13,441 bases of DNA from DASYUM01 sp036001225. Its GTDB lineage: Bacteria; Methylomirabilota; Methylomirabilia; Rokubacteriales; DASRDR01. Made by a program: the position numbers and the translations under genes. Location: assembly GCA_036001225.1 (NCBI GenBank), contig DASYUM010000019.1, forward strand, positions 1-13,441, read 5' to 3'. Within the stretch, counting starts at the first letter, position 1, and every line of letters begins with the position of its first letter. Below the pieces are notes generated by a model, which was given only the letters and a program-made list of their open reading frames with translations, ran no database searches and was not told the origin of the DNA. Positions 1-5,821 of this stretch are shown here, one piece after another.

Positions 1-1
1 C

Positions 2-211
2 CGAGAGGCCGGGCTCAAGCCCGGCATGCCGCTCGAGGTCCGCTGGGCAGAGGGACGGATCGAGATCGCCCCTGCACCGTTGCCCGTCAAGCTCGTGCGC
101 CGGGGCCGGCTGCTGGTCGCGGTTCCCCGAGAGGATGTGACGCCACTGACCGTGGAGACGGTTGAGCGCACGCGCGCGGCGATACGCCGGGACCGGTCTC
201 CTCGTACGTAG
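2..211 (+). CDS. AbrB/MazE-like antitoxin, C-terminal part (5' end outside window)
   Basis: The frame is open from base 2 and ends at TAG 209-211, giving about 69 residues. The sequence begins REAGLKPGMPLEVRW and continues through a short basic strand (VKLVRRGRLLVAVPRE) to a charged tail ending RRDRSPRT. The 'AGLKPG..LEV' block is the second half of a swapped-hairpin AbrB/SpoVT DNA-binding fold, as in VapB/MazE-type antitoxins. The usual N-terminal strand (about 20 residues, typically a 'G.i.iPk.iR' pattern) would lie just upstream of the window. ATG at 26 is therefore probably an internal methionine and not the start. A PIN-domain toxin begins 3 bases after the stop, in the same frame, which is the standard antitoxin-toxin order. 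By analogy the protein would neutralise the toxin and bind the operon promoter. Family assignment is fairly secure from motif plus context; the exact subfamily is not. Confidence 0.72.
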   Translation, partial: REAGLKPGMPLEVRWAEGRIEIAPAPLPVKLVRRGRLLVAVPREDVTPLTVETVERTRAAIRRDRSPRT

Positions 212-214
212 ACG

Positions 215-736
215 GTGGTGCCCGGCTTCGTGCCCGACGCGAGCTGCATGGTGGCGGCCGTGTGTGCATGGCACGAGCACCATGGTCGGGCCGCAAGGGA
301 GATCGAGGGCCGCTTCCGTCGAGGCGAGAGAATGCTGGTCGCGGCCCCCGCGTTGATCGAAAGCTATTCGGTACTGACCCGCCTGCCGGCACCGCACCGC
401 CTGTCTCCGGCGGATGCCCTGGCCCTGCTCGATGCCAACTTCATGCGCGCAAAGATCATCGCCCTTGACGCGAGATCGTATGTCGCGCTCTTACGGCGGG
501 CCACGGATGATGGTATCGCCGGCGGCCAAACTTACGACGCGGTCATCGCTACGTGTGTCCTCAAGGCAAAAGCTCATGCACTCCTCACCTTCAACGCGGA
601 TCATTTTCGATCCGTCGCCGAGAAGGGGAAAGAATGTCGTCGTCCCGGGGGGCGATCAGGCGTGAGGAGGCAGGCAACGCCGGACCCCGCAGCCACAGAA
701 GGGAGCGTGCCATGGATGGGACCACGAGAGGGCTGA
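215..736 (+). CDS. PIN-domain ribonuclease toxin (VapC-type), probably frameshifted near its 3' end
   Basis: The GTG at 215 (followed by a second GTG) lies 3 bases after the antitoxin stop. The product starts MVPGFVPDASCMV. Acidic residues sit where PIN nucleases hold Mg2+: D8 (PDAS), E49 (ALIESYSVLTRLP), D108 (TYDAVIATC), and N127/D129 in LLTFNADHF. PIN toxins of VapBC modules cleave RNA, often tRNA or rRNA, when the antitoxin is degraded. As written the frame gives 173 residues, longer than the usual 125-150, with an arginine/proline-rich tail after residue 138 and a 25-base overlap with the next gene. One frame over, the same DNA reads KNVVVPGGDQA then stop at 663-665. A 'VVVPG' strand is a typical VapC ending and would give about 149 residues, so a one-base insertion at about 623-632 (AAGGGGAAAG) is likely. 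GC over 541-660 is about 55-60%, lower than in the transporter genes sampled downstream, consistent with mobile toxin-antitoxin origin. Confidence 0.75.
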   Translation: MVPGFVPDASCMVAAVCAWHEHHGRAAREIEGRFRRGERMLVAAPALIESYSVLTRLPAPHRLSPADALALLDANFMRAKIIALDARSYVALLRRATDDGIAGGQTYDAVIATCVLKAKAHALLTFNADHFRSVAEKGKECRRPGGRSGVRRQATPDPAATEGSVPWMGPREG

Positions 737-2055
737 CCCGCCGCTCGTTCCTGACGACTTCCCTGACCGCCGCGGCGGTATCCGCCTTCGGCCGGACGGC
801 GGCCGCGGCTCCCGCCGTCAAGGGCCTGGCCCAGATCTCGATCGCCATCAACCAGTCGCCGTGGCTGCCCGGGTTCCGGAAGCTGGTCGACCTCTACCAG
901 CAGCAGTCCGGCAACAAGGTCCAGCTCCAGCTCTTCCCCTTCACCGGCCTCCTCGAGAAGTCCCTCAACGCGATGACCGCGGGCTCCAAGGAGTTCGACA
1001 TCATCAACCTGAACGAAGGCTGGTACATGACCTTCTACGACCGCGGGTGGATGACCCCGCTCAAGGAGATCGACCCCGGCTTCGAGCTCCCCAAAGAGGT
1101 CATCGAATACGATTACGCCGGCCGCTGGGACCCGAAGAAGAAATACTCCACCAAGGACGGCATCCTCTACGGCGTGCCCATCAGCGGCATTTTCCAGCTG
1201 TTCGCCTATCGAGGTGACCTGTACGAGAAGGCCGGGCTCAAGCCGCCCGAGACCTGGGACGACGTGATCCAGGCGGCCCGGAAGCTCCACGACCCCCAGA
1301 AGGGCCTCTACGGCTATGCCGCCCGCGGGCACCGCGACGGGGTGTGGTGGGATTGGATGCCGTTCCTCCGCGGCTACGGCGGCGACGTCTTCAAGAGCCC
1401 GCCCGACGACTGGACGGTGGTCATCAACAGCCCGGAGGCCGTGAAGGCGCTCGAGCTCTACGTGAGCCTCACCCAGTTCTCGCCCCAGAACGTGGGGGAC
1501 CTCAACCAGGCCGAGCAGATCGCGCTCTTCACGGCCGACAGGGTTCTGCAGACGGTCATGGCCAGCTCCACCTACCCCGACATGGACAACCCCGAGAAGT
1601 CGCGGGTCGTCAACAAGGTCCAATGGACCGCCGTCCCGAAGCCCGCCGGCGGGCGGCACTCCGCCACCATGGGGATCTGGGTCATGGCCATCCCCCGGGT
1701 CGTCGACCAGGACAAGAAGAAGGCGGCGCTCGAGTTCCTCAAGTGGGCGATCACCAAGGACGCCCAGATGGAGTACGCCCGGTTCGGCTCCATCCCGGTC
1801 CGCCAAGACGTGCTCGGCTCCGAACTGGCCAACGAGCCGCGGTTCCGGGTCCTGAAGGCCAAGGCGGCCAGCACGCCCTACATCCGGGCCTTTCCCCGGG
1901 TCGCCGAGGGCCCGAAGCTCACCGAGGTCCTCGGCCTCCGGCTGAACCAGGCGGTCACCAAGAGCCTCGGCCCGAAGGACGCCCTCGACAAGGCTGCCGA
2001 CGAAATCTTCAACATCATGAAGCGGGCGGGCTACCAGACCGGGAAGCTCGGCTAG
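712..2055 (+). CDS. CUT1-type ABC importer A: extracellular solute-binding protein, Tat-exported
   Basis: This is a family 1 extracellular solute-binding protein (MalE/UgpB-like), 447 residues. It captures a carbohydrate or related solute in the periplasm and delivers it to the permeases that follow. ATG 712 is chosen over upstream starts because GGGAG (701-705) sits 6 bases before it and the N-terminus becomes a clean export signal. Residues 9-14 are TRRSFL, a twin-arginine motif, followed by an alanine-rich hydrophobic stretch to about residue 33 (AAAAP). The mature part shows the family's features: an aromatic-rich cleft region (EGWYMTFYDRGWMTPL), 'YGVPISGIFQLFAYRGDLYEKAGLKPPETWDDV', and C-terminal 'ALEFLKWAITKDAQ'. 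The block from residue 216, MPFLRGYGGDVFKSPPDD, recurs in modified form in the binding protein at 10815, so the two are paralogues. Tat export implies folding, perhaps with cofactor or oligomer, before translocation. Substrate cannot be read from sequence. Confidence 0.88.
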   Translation: MDGTTRGLTRRSFLTTSLTAAAVSAFGRTAAAAPAVKGLAQISIAINQSPWLPGFRKLVDLYQQQSGNKVQLQLFPFTGLLEKSLNAMTAGSKEFDIINLNEGWYMTFYDRGWMTPLKEIDPGFELPKEVIEYDYAGRWDPKKKYSTKDGILYGVPISGIFQLFAYRGDLYEKAGLKPPETWDDVIQAARKLHDPQKGLYGYAARGHRDGVWWDWMPFLRGYGGDVFKSPPDDWTVVINSPEAVKALELYVSLTQFSPQNVGDLNQAEQIALFTADRVLQTVMASSTYPDMDNPEKSRVVNKVQWTAVPKPAGGRHSATMGIWVMAIPRVVDQDKKKAALEFLKWAITKDAQMEYARFGSIPVRQDVLGSELANEPRFRVLKAKAASTPYIRAFPRVAEGPKLTEVLGLRLNQAVTKSLGPKDALDKAADEIFNIMKRAGYQTGKLG

Positions 2056-2060
2056 GTCAT

Positions 2061-2087
2061 GGGAGGGGGCCTGGACGGCCCCCTCCC
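2061..2087 (+). promoter_or_regulatory. Perfect 11-bp stem-loop between binding-protein and permease genes
   Basis: GGGAGGGGGCC (2061-2071), a 5-base loop TGGAC, and GGCCCCCTCCC (2077-2087) pair perfectly. It starts 6 bases after the stop of the binding protein. No T-run follows, so a classical intrinsic terminator is not supported. In many importer operons a stem-loop here stabilises the upstream message or terminates partially, so that binding protein exceeds permease. That role is inference from position and structure. Confidence 0.6.
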
Positions 2088-2190
2088 AGACCCGCGCTCG
2101 GAGCGGAACACCAACCGTAGGCGGTTGCGATAGTCGCCCGGCGCCTGGTTGACCCGACAGGCTGGTAGTTCCTCGGATATCGGAGGGCCC

Positions 2191-3108
2191 GTGGAGAAGC
2201 GTGGGGTCGGGATCGGGCTGCCAGGCCTCGGAGGGGCGCTCGATCGGACATTCCGCTATTGGGCGCTGCTCCCGGTCTTCGTGGTCCTCCTCCTGCTCAC
2301 CGCCTATCCCCTGGTTCAGCTCGTCGGCATGAGCCTCTCCGACTACACCTTCGGCGGGGGCTCGATCGTCGCTCACTACTCGGGGCTCCGGAACCTGGAA
2401 CTGATGGGCGAGGACACGGTCTTTCGGGCCGCCGTCCGGAACACGCTCGTCTTCGTGGTGGGCGTGGTCCTGGTCGAGTTCGTCCTGGGCTTCGTGGTGG
2501 CCCTCCTGGCGAGCGGCCTGCCTCGCGGCGGGGGCCTCTTCAAGACGGTCCTCGTCATCCCACTTCTCGTCCCGCCCATCGCGATCGGCACGATGTGGCG
2601 GCTCATGTACCAGAGCGAGTTCGGCGTGATCAACGCGCTCCTGCGGGAGTTCCGGCTCCCCACGCCCAACTGGCTCGGCGACCCGGCTATCGCCCTCGGG
2701 TCAGTCATGATCGTGGACGTGTGGCACTGGACCGCCTTCATGTTCCTGATCCTGCTGGCCGGGCTCGAATCGCTTCCCGCCGAGCCCTTCGAGGCCGCCC
2801 GGGTCGACGGCGCCTCTGCCTGGCAGGCCTTCCGGGCGCTGACTCTCCCCCTCATGCGGCCGATCATCCTGGTGGCGCTCATGCTCCGGACTGTCTTCGC
2901 CTTCAAGGTCTTCGACGAGGTGTTCCTCCTCACCACCGGCGGGCCGGGGACGTCCACCGAGGTCGTCAGCATGTACATCTACAAGGTGATCTTTCGGACC
3001 ATGGAGCTGGGCTACGGCTCGTTTCTCTCTGTGGTGGCCGCCCTCCTCACCTCCGTCTTCGTGCTGGGCTACTTGTGGACGCTGCGGCGCGAGCGCATCG
3101 CCGCCTGA
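2191..3108 (+). CDS. CUT1-type ABC importer A: inner-membrane permease, MalF/UgpA-like
   Basis: The 305-residue membrane subunit forms half of the translocation channel in the inner membrane. I chose GTG 2191 because GGAGGG (2182-2187) lies just upstream; the frame can also start at TTG 2149, adding 14 residues without a ribosome site. Hydrophobic segments lie near residues 24-46, 83-108, 118-137, 169-192, 223-245 and 276-296, consistent with six helices. The cytoplasmic coupling (EAA) loop is intact: E201-A202-A203, G207 and L219-P220 in EAARVDGASAWQAFRALTLP. The 'LLTTGGPGTSTEV' loop (from about residue 246) is characteristic of MalF/UgpA-type subunits. The partner is the permease that overlaps its 3' end. 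The ATP-binding subunit is not adjacent and must come from elsewhere. Confidence 0.88.
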   Translation: MEKRGVGIGLPGLGGALDRTFRYWALLPVFVVLLLLTAYPLVQLVGMSLSDYTFGGGSIVAHYSGLRNLELMGEDTVFRAAVRNTLVFVVGVVLVEFVLGFVVALLASGLPRGGGLFKTVLVIPLLVPPIAIGTMWRLMYQSEFGVINALLREFRLPTPNWLGDPAIALGSVMIVDVWHWTAFMFLILLAGLESLPAEPFEAARVDGASAWQAFRALTLPLMRPIILVALMLRTVFAFKVFDEVFLLTTGGPGTSTEVVSMYIYKVIFRTMELGYGSFLSVVAALLTSVFVLGYLWTLRRERIAA

Positions 3109-3938
3109 CGGGTGGGGGGTGGGGGACGCCGGCCCGCTACGCCGGTCTCGTGGTGGCCTCGGGGCTCACCCTGGCGCCGTTCCTCTGGGTCGGGACCAAC
3201 GCCTTCAAGTTCTTCAAGGACATCGTCCAGTGGAGCTGGACCTTCGAGCCGACCCTCGTCAACTTCCGACGGGTCCTGTTCGAGCAGGACATCAGCTTCC
3301 TGCGACTCGGCGTCAACAGCCTGGTCATCGCGCTCGCCTCGATGGCGATCTCGCTGGTCTGCGGCGCGCTCGGCGCCTACAGCCTCTCGCGGTTCCGGTG
3401 GTCCCGCGCCGTCACGGCGTTCGTCCTGGGCTGGATGCTCTTCGTCCACATGGTGCCGCCCATCACCTTCACGGGGCCGTTCTTCCTCCTGGCCCGGTTC
3501 TTCGACGTGTACAACACCTACCTCCCGGTCATCGCCGCCCACACGATCATCACCCTCCCCGTGGTGATGTGGATCATGAAGGGCTTCTTCGACGAGCTTC
3601 CGAAGGAGCTGGAGGAGGCCGCCATGGTGGACGGCTGTAACCGCACCGGGAGCTTCCTCCGCATCGCGCTCCCGCTGGCCGGGCCCGGGTTGGGAGCCGC
3701 GGCCATCCTGGCGTTCCTCTTCAGCTGGAACGAGTTCCTGTTCGCGCTGACCCTGACCTCGACGGCCGAGGCCACGACGATTCCCGTCGGCGTGGCGAAG
3801 TTCTCCCAGGAGTTCGCGATCCTCTACGGGGAGATGAGCGCGGCGTCGATCCTGGCCAGCATTCCGGCGCTCATCTTCGTGGCGGTCGCCCAGAAGCAGC
3901 TGCTCAAGGGCCTCACCCTCGGCGCCGTCAAGGGCTAG
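3075..3938 (+). CDS. CUT1-type ABC importer A: inner-membrane permease, MalG/UgpE-like (start uncertain)
   Basis: This is the second membrane subunit, partner of the preceding permease. Coding clearly begins by about 3129 (PARYAGLVVASGLTLAPFLW, first helix) and ends at TAG 3936-3938. Using GTG 3075 gives 287 residues and a 34-base overlap with the upstream gene; the next in-frame starts, GTG 3150 and 3153, would cut into helix 1. None has a convincing ribosome site. GTG 3112 is out of frame by one base across the G-run 3114-3125, so a lost G there would restore a start. From 3075 the coupling loop is E181-A182-A183, G187 and L199-P200 (EAAMVDGCNRTGSFLRIALP). 'FSWNEF' at about 216-221 is the MalG-type motif. 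Family assignment is secure, the start is not. Confidence 0.83.
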   Translation: MDAAARAHRRLTGGGWGTPARYAGLVVASGLTLAPFLWVGTNAFKFFKDIVQWSWTFEPTLVNFRRVLFEQDISFLRLGVNSLVIALASMAISLVCGALGAYSLSRFRWSRAVTAFVLGWMLFVHMVPPITFTGPFFLLARFFDVYNTYLPVIAAHTIITLPVVMWIMKGFFDELPKELEEAAMVDGCNRTGSFLRIALPLAGPGLGAAAILAFLFSWNEFLFALTLTSTAEATTIPVGVAKFSQEFAILYGEMSAASILASIPALIFVAVAQKQLLKGLTLGAVKG

Positions 3939-3964
3939 ACACGTGTCGGAGTAACCGGCGCCGG
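3938..3964. repeat. Two perfect 10-bp palindromes downstream of importer A
   Basis: GACACGTGTC (3938-3947) overlaps the last base of the permease stop codon, and CCGGCGCCGG (3955-3964) follows 7 bases later. Both are perfect palindromes. They could be operator half-site pairs or part of a structured transcript end. In this GC-rich DNA the second could arise by chance; the first is less expected because it contains four A/T bases. Confidence 0.4.
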
Positions 3965-3999
3965 CCACCGAGCGCGTGGTGCGTCGAGGAGTGCTCCGA

Positions 4000-4060
4000 G
4001 CGGCGGCTTCGCCGCCGCCCGACGGGGGGGCCTCGGGGGGGTCTTCCGAGACCCCCCCGA
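4000..4060 (+). terminator. Tandem strong stem-loops, possible transcription end of importer A
   Basis: The first hairpin pairs GCGGCGGC (4000-4007) with GCCGCCGC (4011-4018) across a 3-base TTC loop. The second pairs TCGGGGGGGTCT (4033-4044) with AGACCCCCCCGA (4049-4060) across TCCG, a perfect 12-bp stem. No T-tract follows either, so this is not a textbook intrinsic terminator, but the position between the permease stop and the ribosome site of the next gene fits transcription termination, processing or message stabilisation. The G7/C7 arms also make it a place where sequencing or replication slippage is likely. Confidence 0.5.
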
Positions 4061-4089
4061 AATGACCTAGGCTCGCGGAGGGAGCCGTC

Positions 4090-4950
4090 ATGCGCGTGTA
4101 CATCCTGGGATGCGGGACGCCGACCCCGACCGCCGAGCGGTACGGGTCCTCCTACGTCCTCCAGCTCGGCGACCAGTACGTGATGTTCGACTGCGGGCCG
4201 GCGACCACCTACAAGCTGGTCAAAGCCGGCCTCGTTCCGACCCGGGTGGACTACCTCTTCTTCACGCATCACCACTTCGACCACGACGTGGACTACCCGG
4301 CGTTCCTCCTCACCCGCTGGGATCAGTCCGTCGGCCGCGAGGCGGTGCTGCAGGTCTTCGGCCCCAGGCCGACCGAGGCGCTCACCCGCGGGATCCTGGA
4401 CGAGAAGGAGGGGATCTTCGCCCACGACTGGATCGCCCGCGTCAACCACCCCTTGAGCCTGAACGCGTACCGGCGGCGGGGCGGCGTGCTGCCGCGGAAG
4501 CCGCCCGTCGTGCACGCCCGGGACGTGGGGCCGGGGCAGCTCGTGCGGGGCAAGGACTGGGAGGTGCGGGCGGCGCCGGCCGAGCACGTCCAGCCCTGGC
4601 TCGATTCGCTGGCCCACCGGGTGGACTCGTCGCAGGGAAGCGTCGTGATCACCGGCGACACCCGGCCGTGCGCGAGCGTGGTCGAGCTGGCCCGGGGCGC
4701 CGATGTGATGCTGTGCGTCTGCGTGTTCGTGCAGGAGGACATCGACGGGACGCCGGAGGCCGACGCCATGTGCGGCAGCACCGCGGCCGCCCGCATGGCC
4801 CAGGAGGCCGGCGTCGGCACCCTGGTCCTGGTCCACCAGAGCCAGAGTCTCGAGGAGCCCGGAAACATGGAGCGCGCCCTGCGCGACATCGGCCGCGTCT
4901 ACGACGGCCGGGTCGTCTGGGGGCGCGAGCTGCTCGCCCTCGACCTCTGA
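4090..4950 (+). CDS. MBL-fold metallo-hydrolase, RNase Z/arylsulfatase-like group
   Basis: This 286-residue cytoplasmic protein has no signal peptide. ATG 4090 is supported by GGAGGGAG at 4077-4084. The opening MRVYILGCGTPTPTAERYGSSYV is the 'LG.GtP.P..R..s' start of RNase Z- and AtsA-type members. Zinc-binding motif HxHxDH is H60-H61-H62-F63-D64-H65 (FTHHHFDHD). Further ligands are H166 (AEHVQP), D190 (ITGDTRP) and H249 (LVLVHQS). All metal ligands appear present, so it should be an active di-metal hydrolase. Members cut phosphodiesters, sulfate esters, lactones or other esters, and the substrate cannot be chosen here. The extended exosite arm used by true tRNA-processing RNase Z is not evident. 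Its location between two importers and near two dehydrogenases suggests a catabolic hydrolase (lactone or ester opening) and not RNA processing; that is inference. Confidence 0.83.
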   Translation: MRVYILGCGTPTPTAERYGSSYVLQLGDQYVMFDCGPATTYKLVKAGLVPTRVDYLFFTHHHFDHDVDYPAFLLTRWDQSVGREAVLQVFGPRPTEALTRGILDEKEGIFAHDWIARVNHPLSLNAYRRRGGVLPRKPPVVHARDVGPGQLVRGKDWEVRAAPAEHVQPWLDSLAHRVDSSQGSVVITGDTRPCASVVELARGADVMLCVCVFVQEDIDGTPEADAMCGSTAAARMAQEAGVGTLVLVHQSQSLEEPGNMERALRDIGRVYDGRVVWGRELLALDL

Positions 4951-5007
4951 GAGCCCGTGAAGCACTCGACGCGCGAGGTGTCCGTGCGAGGAGGCAAGGG
5001 TGCGGCG

Positions 5008-5047
5008 GCCTGCTGGTGGGGGGAGTTGGGGGGGAGCGGCAGCAGGC
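5008..5047 (+). repeat. 8-bp inverted repeat enclosing a G-rich spacer, upstream of the NitT ATPase gene
   Basis: GCCTGCTG (5008-5015) is complementary to CAGCAGGC (5040-5047), separated by 24 bases that contain runs of six and seven G. It sits in the 127-base gap between the hydrolase and the ATPase. It may be a leader structure, or lie inside the coding sequence if the ATPase starts at GTG 5000. Confidence 0.35.
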
Positions 5048-5077
5048 GCTCCCACCCCAAGCCGAACTGACCCCCCG

Positions 5078-5821
5078 ATGGCCAAGATCGAGATCGACGG
5101 CGTCGGCAAGCGGTTCGAATCGGACGATCCGGACGGTGGCCTCGTCCTGGACGGGATCAGCCTGACCATCCAGGACAACGAGTTCGTCACCCTGGTGGGG
5201 CGGAGCGGCTGTGGCAAGACGACGCTCCTCAACATCATCGCCGGCCTGGTCGCCCCCACCACCGGCGAGGTGCGGGTCGACGGTCGTCGGGTCACCGGGC
5301 CGGGGCAGGGGAAGGGGATGGTGTTCCAGCAGCACGCCCTCTTCCCGTGGCTGACGGCCCTCCAGAACGTCGAGTTCGGGTGCAAGAGCCGCGGCATGCC
5401 GGCGGGCCCGCGCCACGAGGTCGCCCGGCAGCTCATCGAGCTGGTGGGCCTCCGCGGCGCCGAGCACAAGTACCCCCTCGAGCTCTCCGGCGGCATGCAG
5501 CAGCGCGTGGCCATCGCCCGGGCCCTCGCCCTCGACCCGGAGATCCTGCTCATGGACGAGCCCTTCGGGGCGCTGGACGAGCTGACCCGCATCGAGATGC
5601 AGGAGGAGCTGTTGCGCGTGTGGTCCACGCGCAAGAAGACGGTCGTGTTCGTGACCCACTCCATCTCGGAGGCGCTGGTCCTGTCCGACCGGGTGGTCGT
5701 GCTCACCGCCCGCCCGGGGCGCATCCGCCACGAGTTTCCGGTCAGCTTCCCGCGCCCTCACGAGCGGACCAAGCCCGAGTTCGTCGCCCTCTATGACGAC
5801 ATCTGGCGGAGCCTGGCCTGA
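5078..5821 (+). CDS. NitT/TauT-type ABC importer: ATP-binding subunit (SsuB/TauB/NrtD-like)
   Basis: This cytoplasmic ATPase of 247 residues powers the importer encoded just downstream. From ATG 5078, Walker A is GRSGCGKTT (41-49), the Q-loop VFQQHALFPW (83-91), signature LSGGMQQR (136-143), Walker B ILLMDEP (156-162), and the switch histidine is H194 (FVTHS). 'ALFPWLTALQNVEFG' and 'VLTARPGRI' are typical of the nitrate/sulfonate/taurine subfamily. No Shine-Dalgarno precedes 5078. An in-frame GTG at 5000, preceded by GAGGAGG (4988-4994), would add 26 Gly/Ala/Pro-rich residues; since homologues normally begin close to 'MAKIEIDGVGKRF' I keep 5078. It is the only ABC ATPase in the window. CUT1 ATPases carry an extra C-terminal regulatory domain that is absent here, so sharing with the sugar importers is unlikely. 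Confidence 0.9.
   Translation: MAKIEIDGVGKRFESDDPDGGLVLDGISLTIQDNEFVTLVGRSGCGKTTLLNIIAGLVAPTTGEVRVDGRRVTGPGQGKGMVFQQHALFPWLTALQNVEFGCKSRGMPAGPRHEVARQLIELVGLRGAEHKYPLELSGGMQQRVAIARALALDPEILLMDEPFGALDELTRIEMQEELLRVWSTRKKTVVFVTHSISEALVLSDRVVVLTARPGRIRHEFPVSFPRPHERTKPEFVALYDDIWRSLA

Noticed and set aside
597..614. CGGATC/GATCCG hairpin with an A/T-rich loop inside the toxin gene
   Set aside because: It is a 6-bp stem within conserved coding sequence (NADHF region), with no T-tract or regulatory position.
601..2376. A 591-codon antisense open frame opposite the binding protein of importer A
   Set aside because: High third-position GC makes antisense stops rare. Its translation is Leu/Gly/Asp/Arg-biased with no recognisable domain, and it covers the well-supported binding-protein gene.
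4090..4950. Calling the MBL protein a tRNA-processing RNase Z
   Set aside because: It shares the N-terminal LG.GTPTP and HHHFDH motifs, but the tRNA-binding exosite arm is not evident and the genomic context is metabolic.
5016..5034. Possible G-quadruplex in the ATPase leader
   Set aside because: The G6 and G7 runs give only about three usable G-tracts with ordinary loops, which is insufficient without forcing a one-G loop and a fourth tract.
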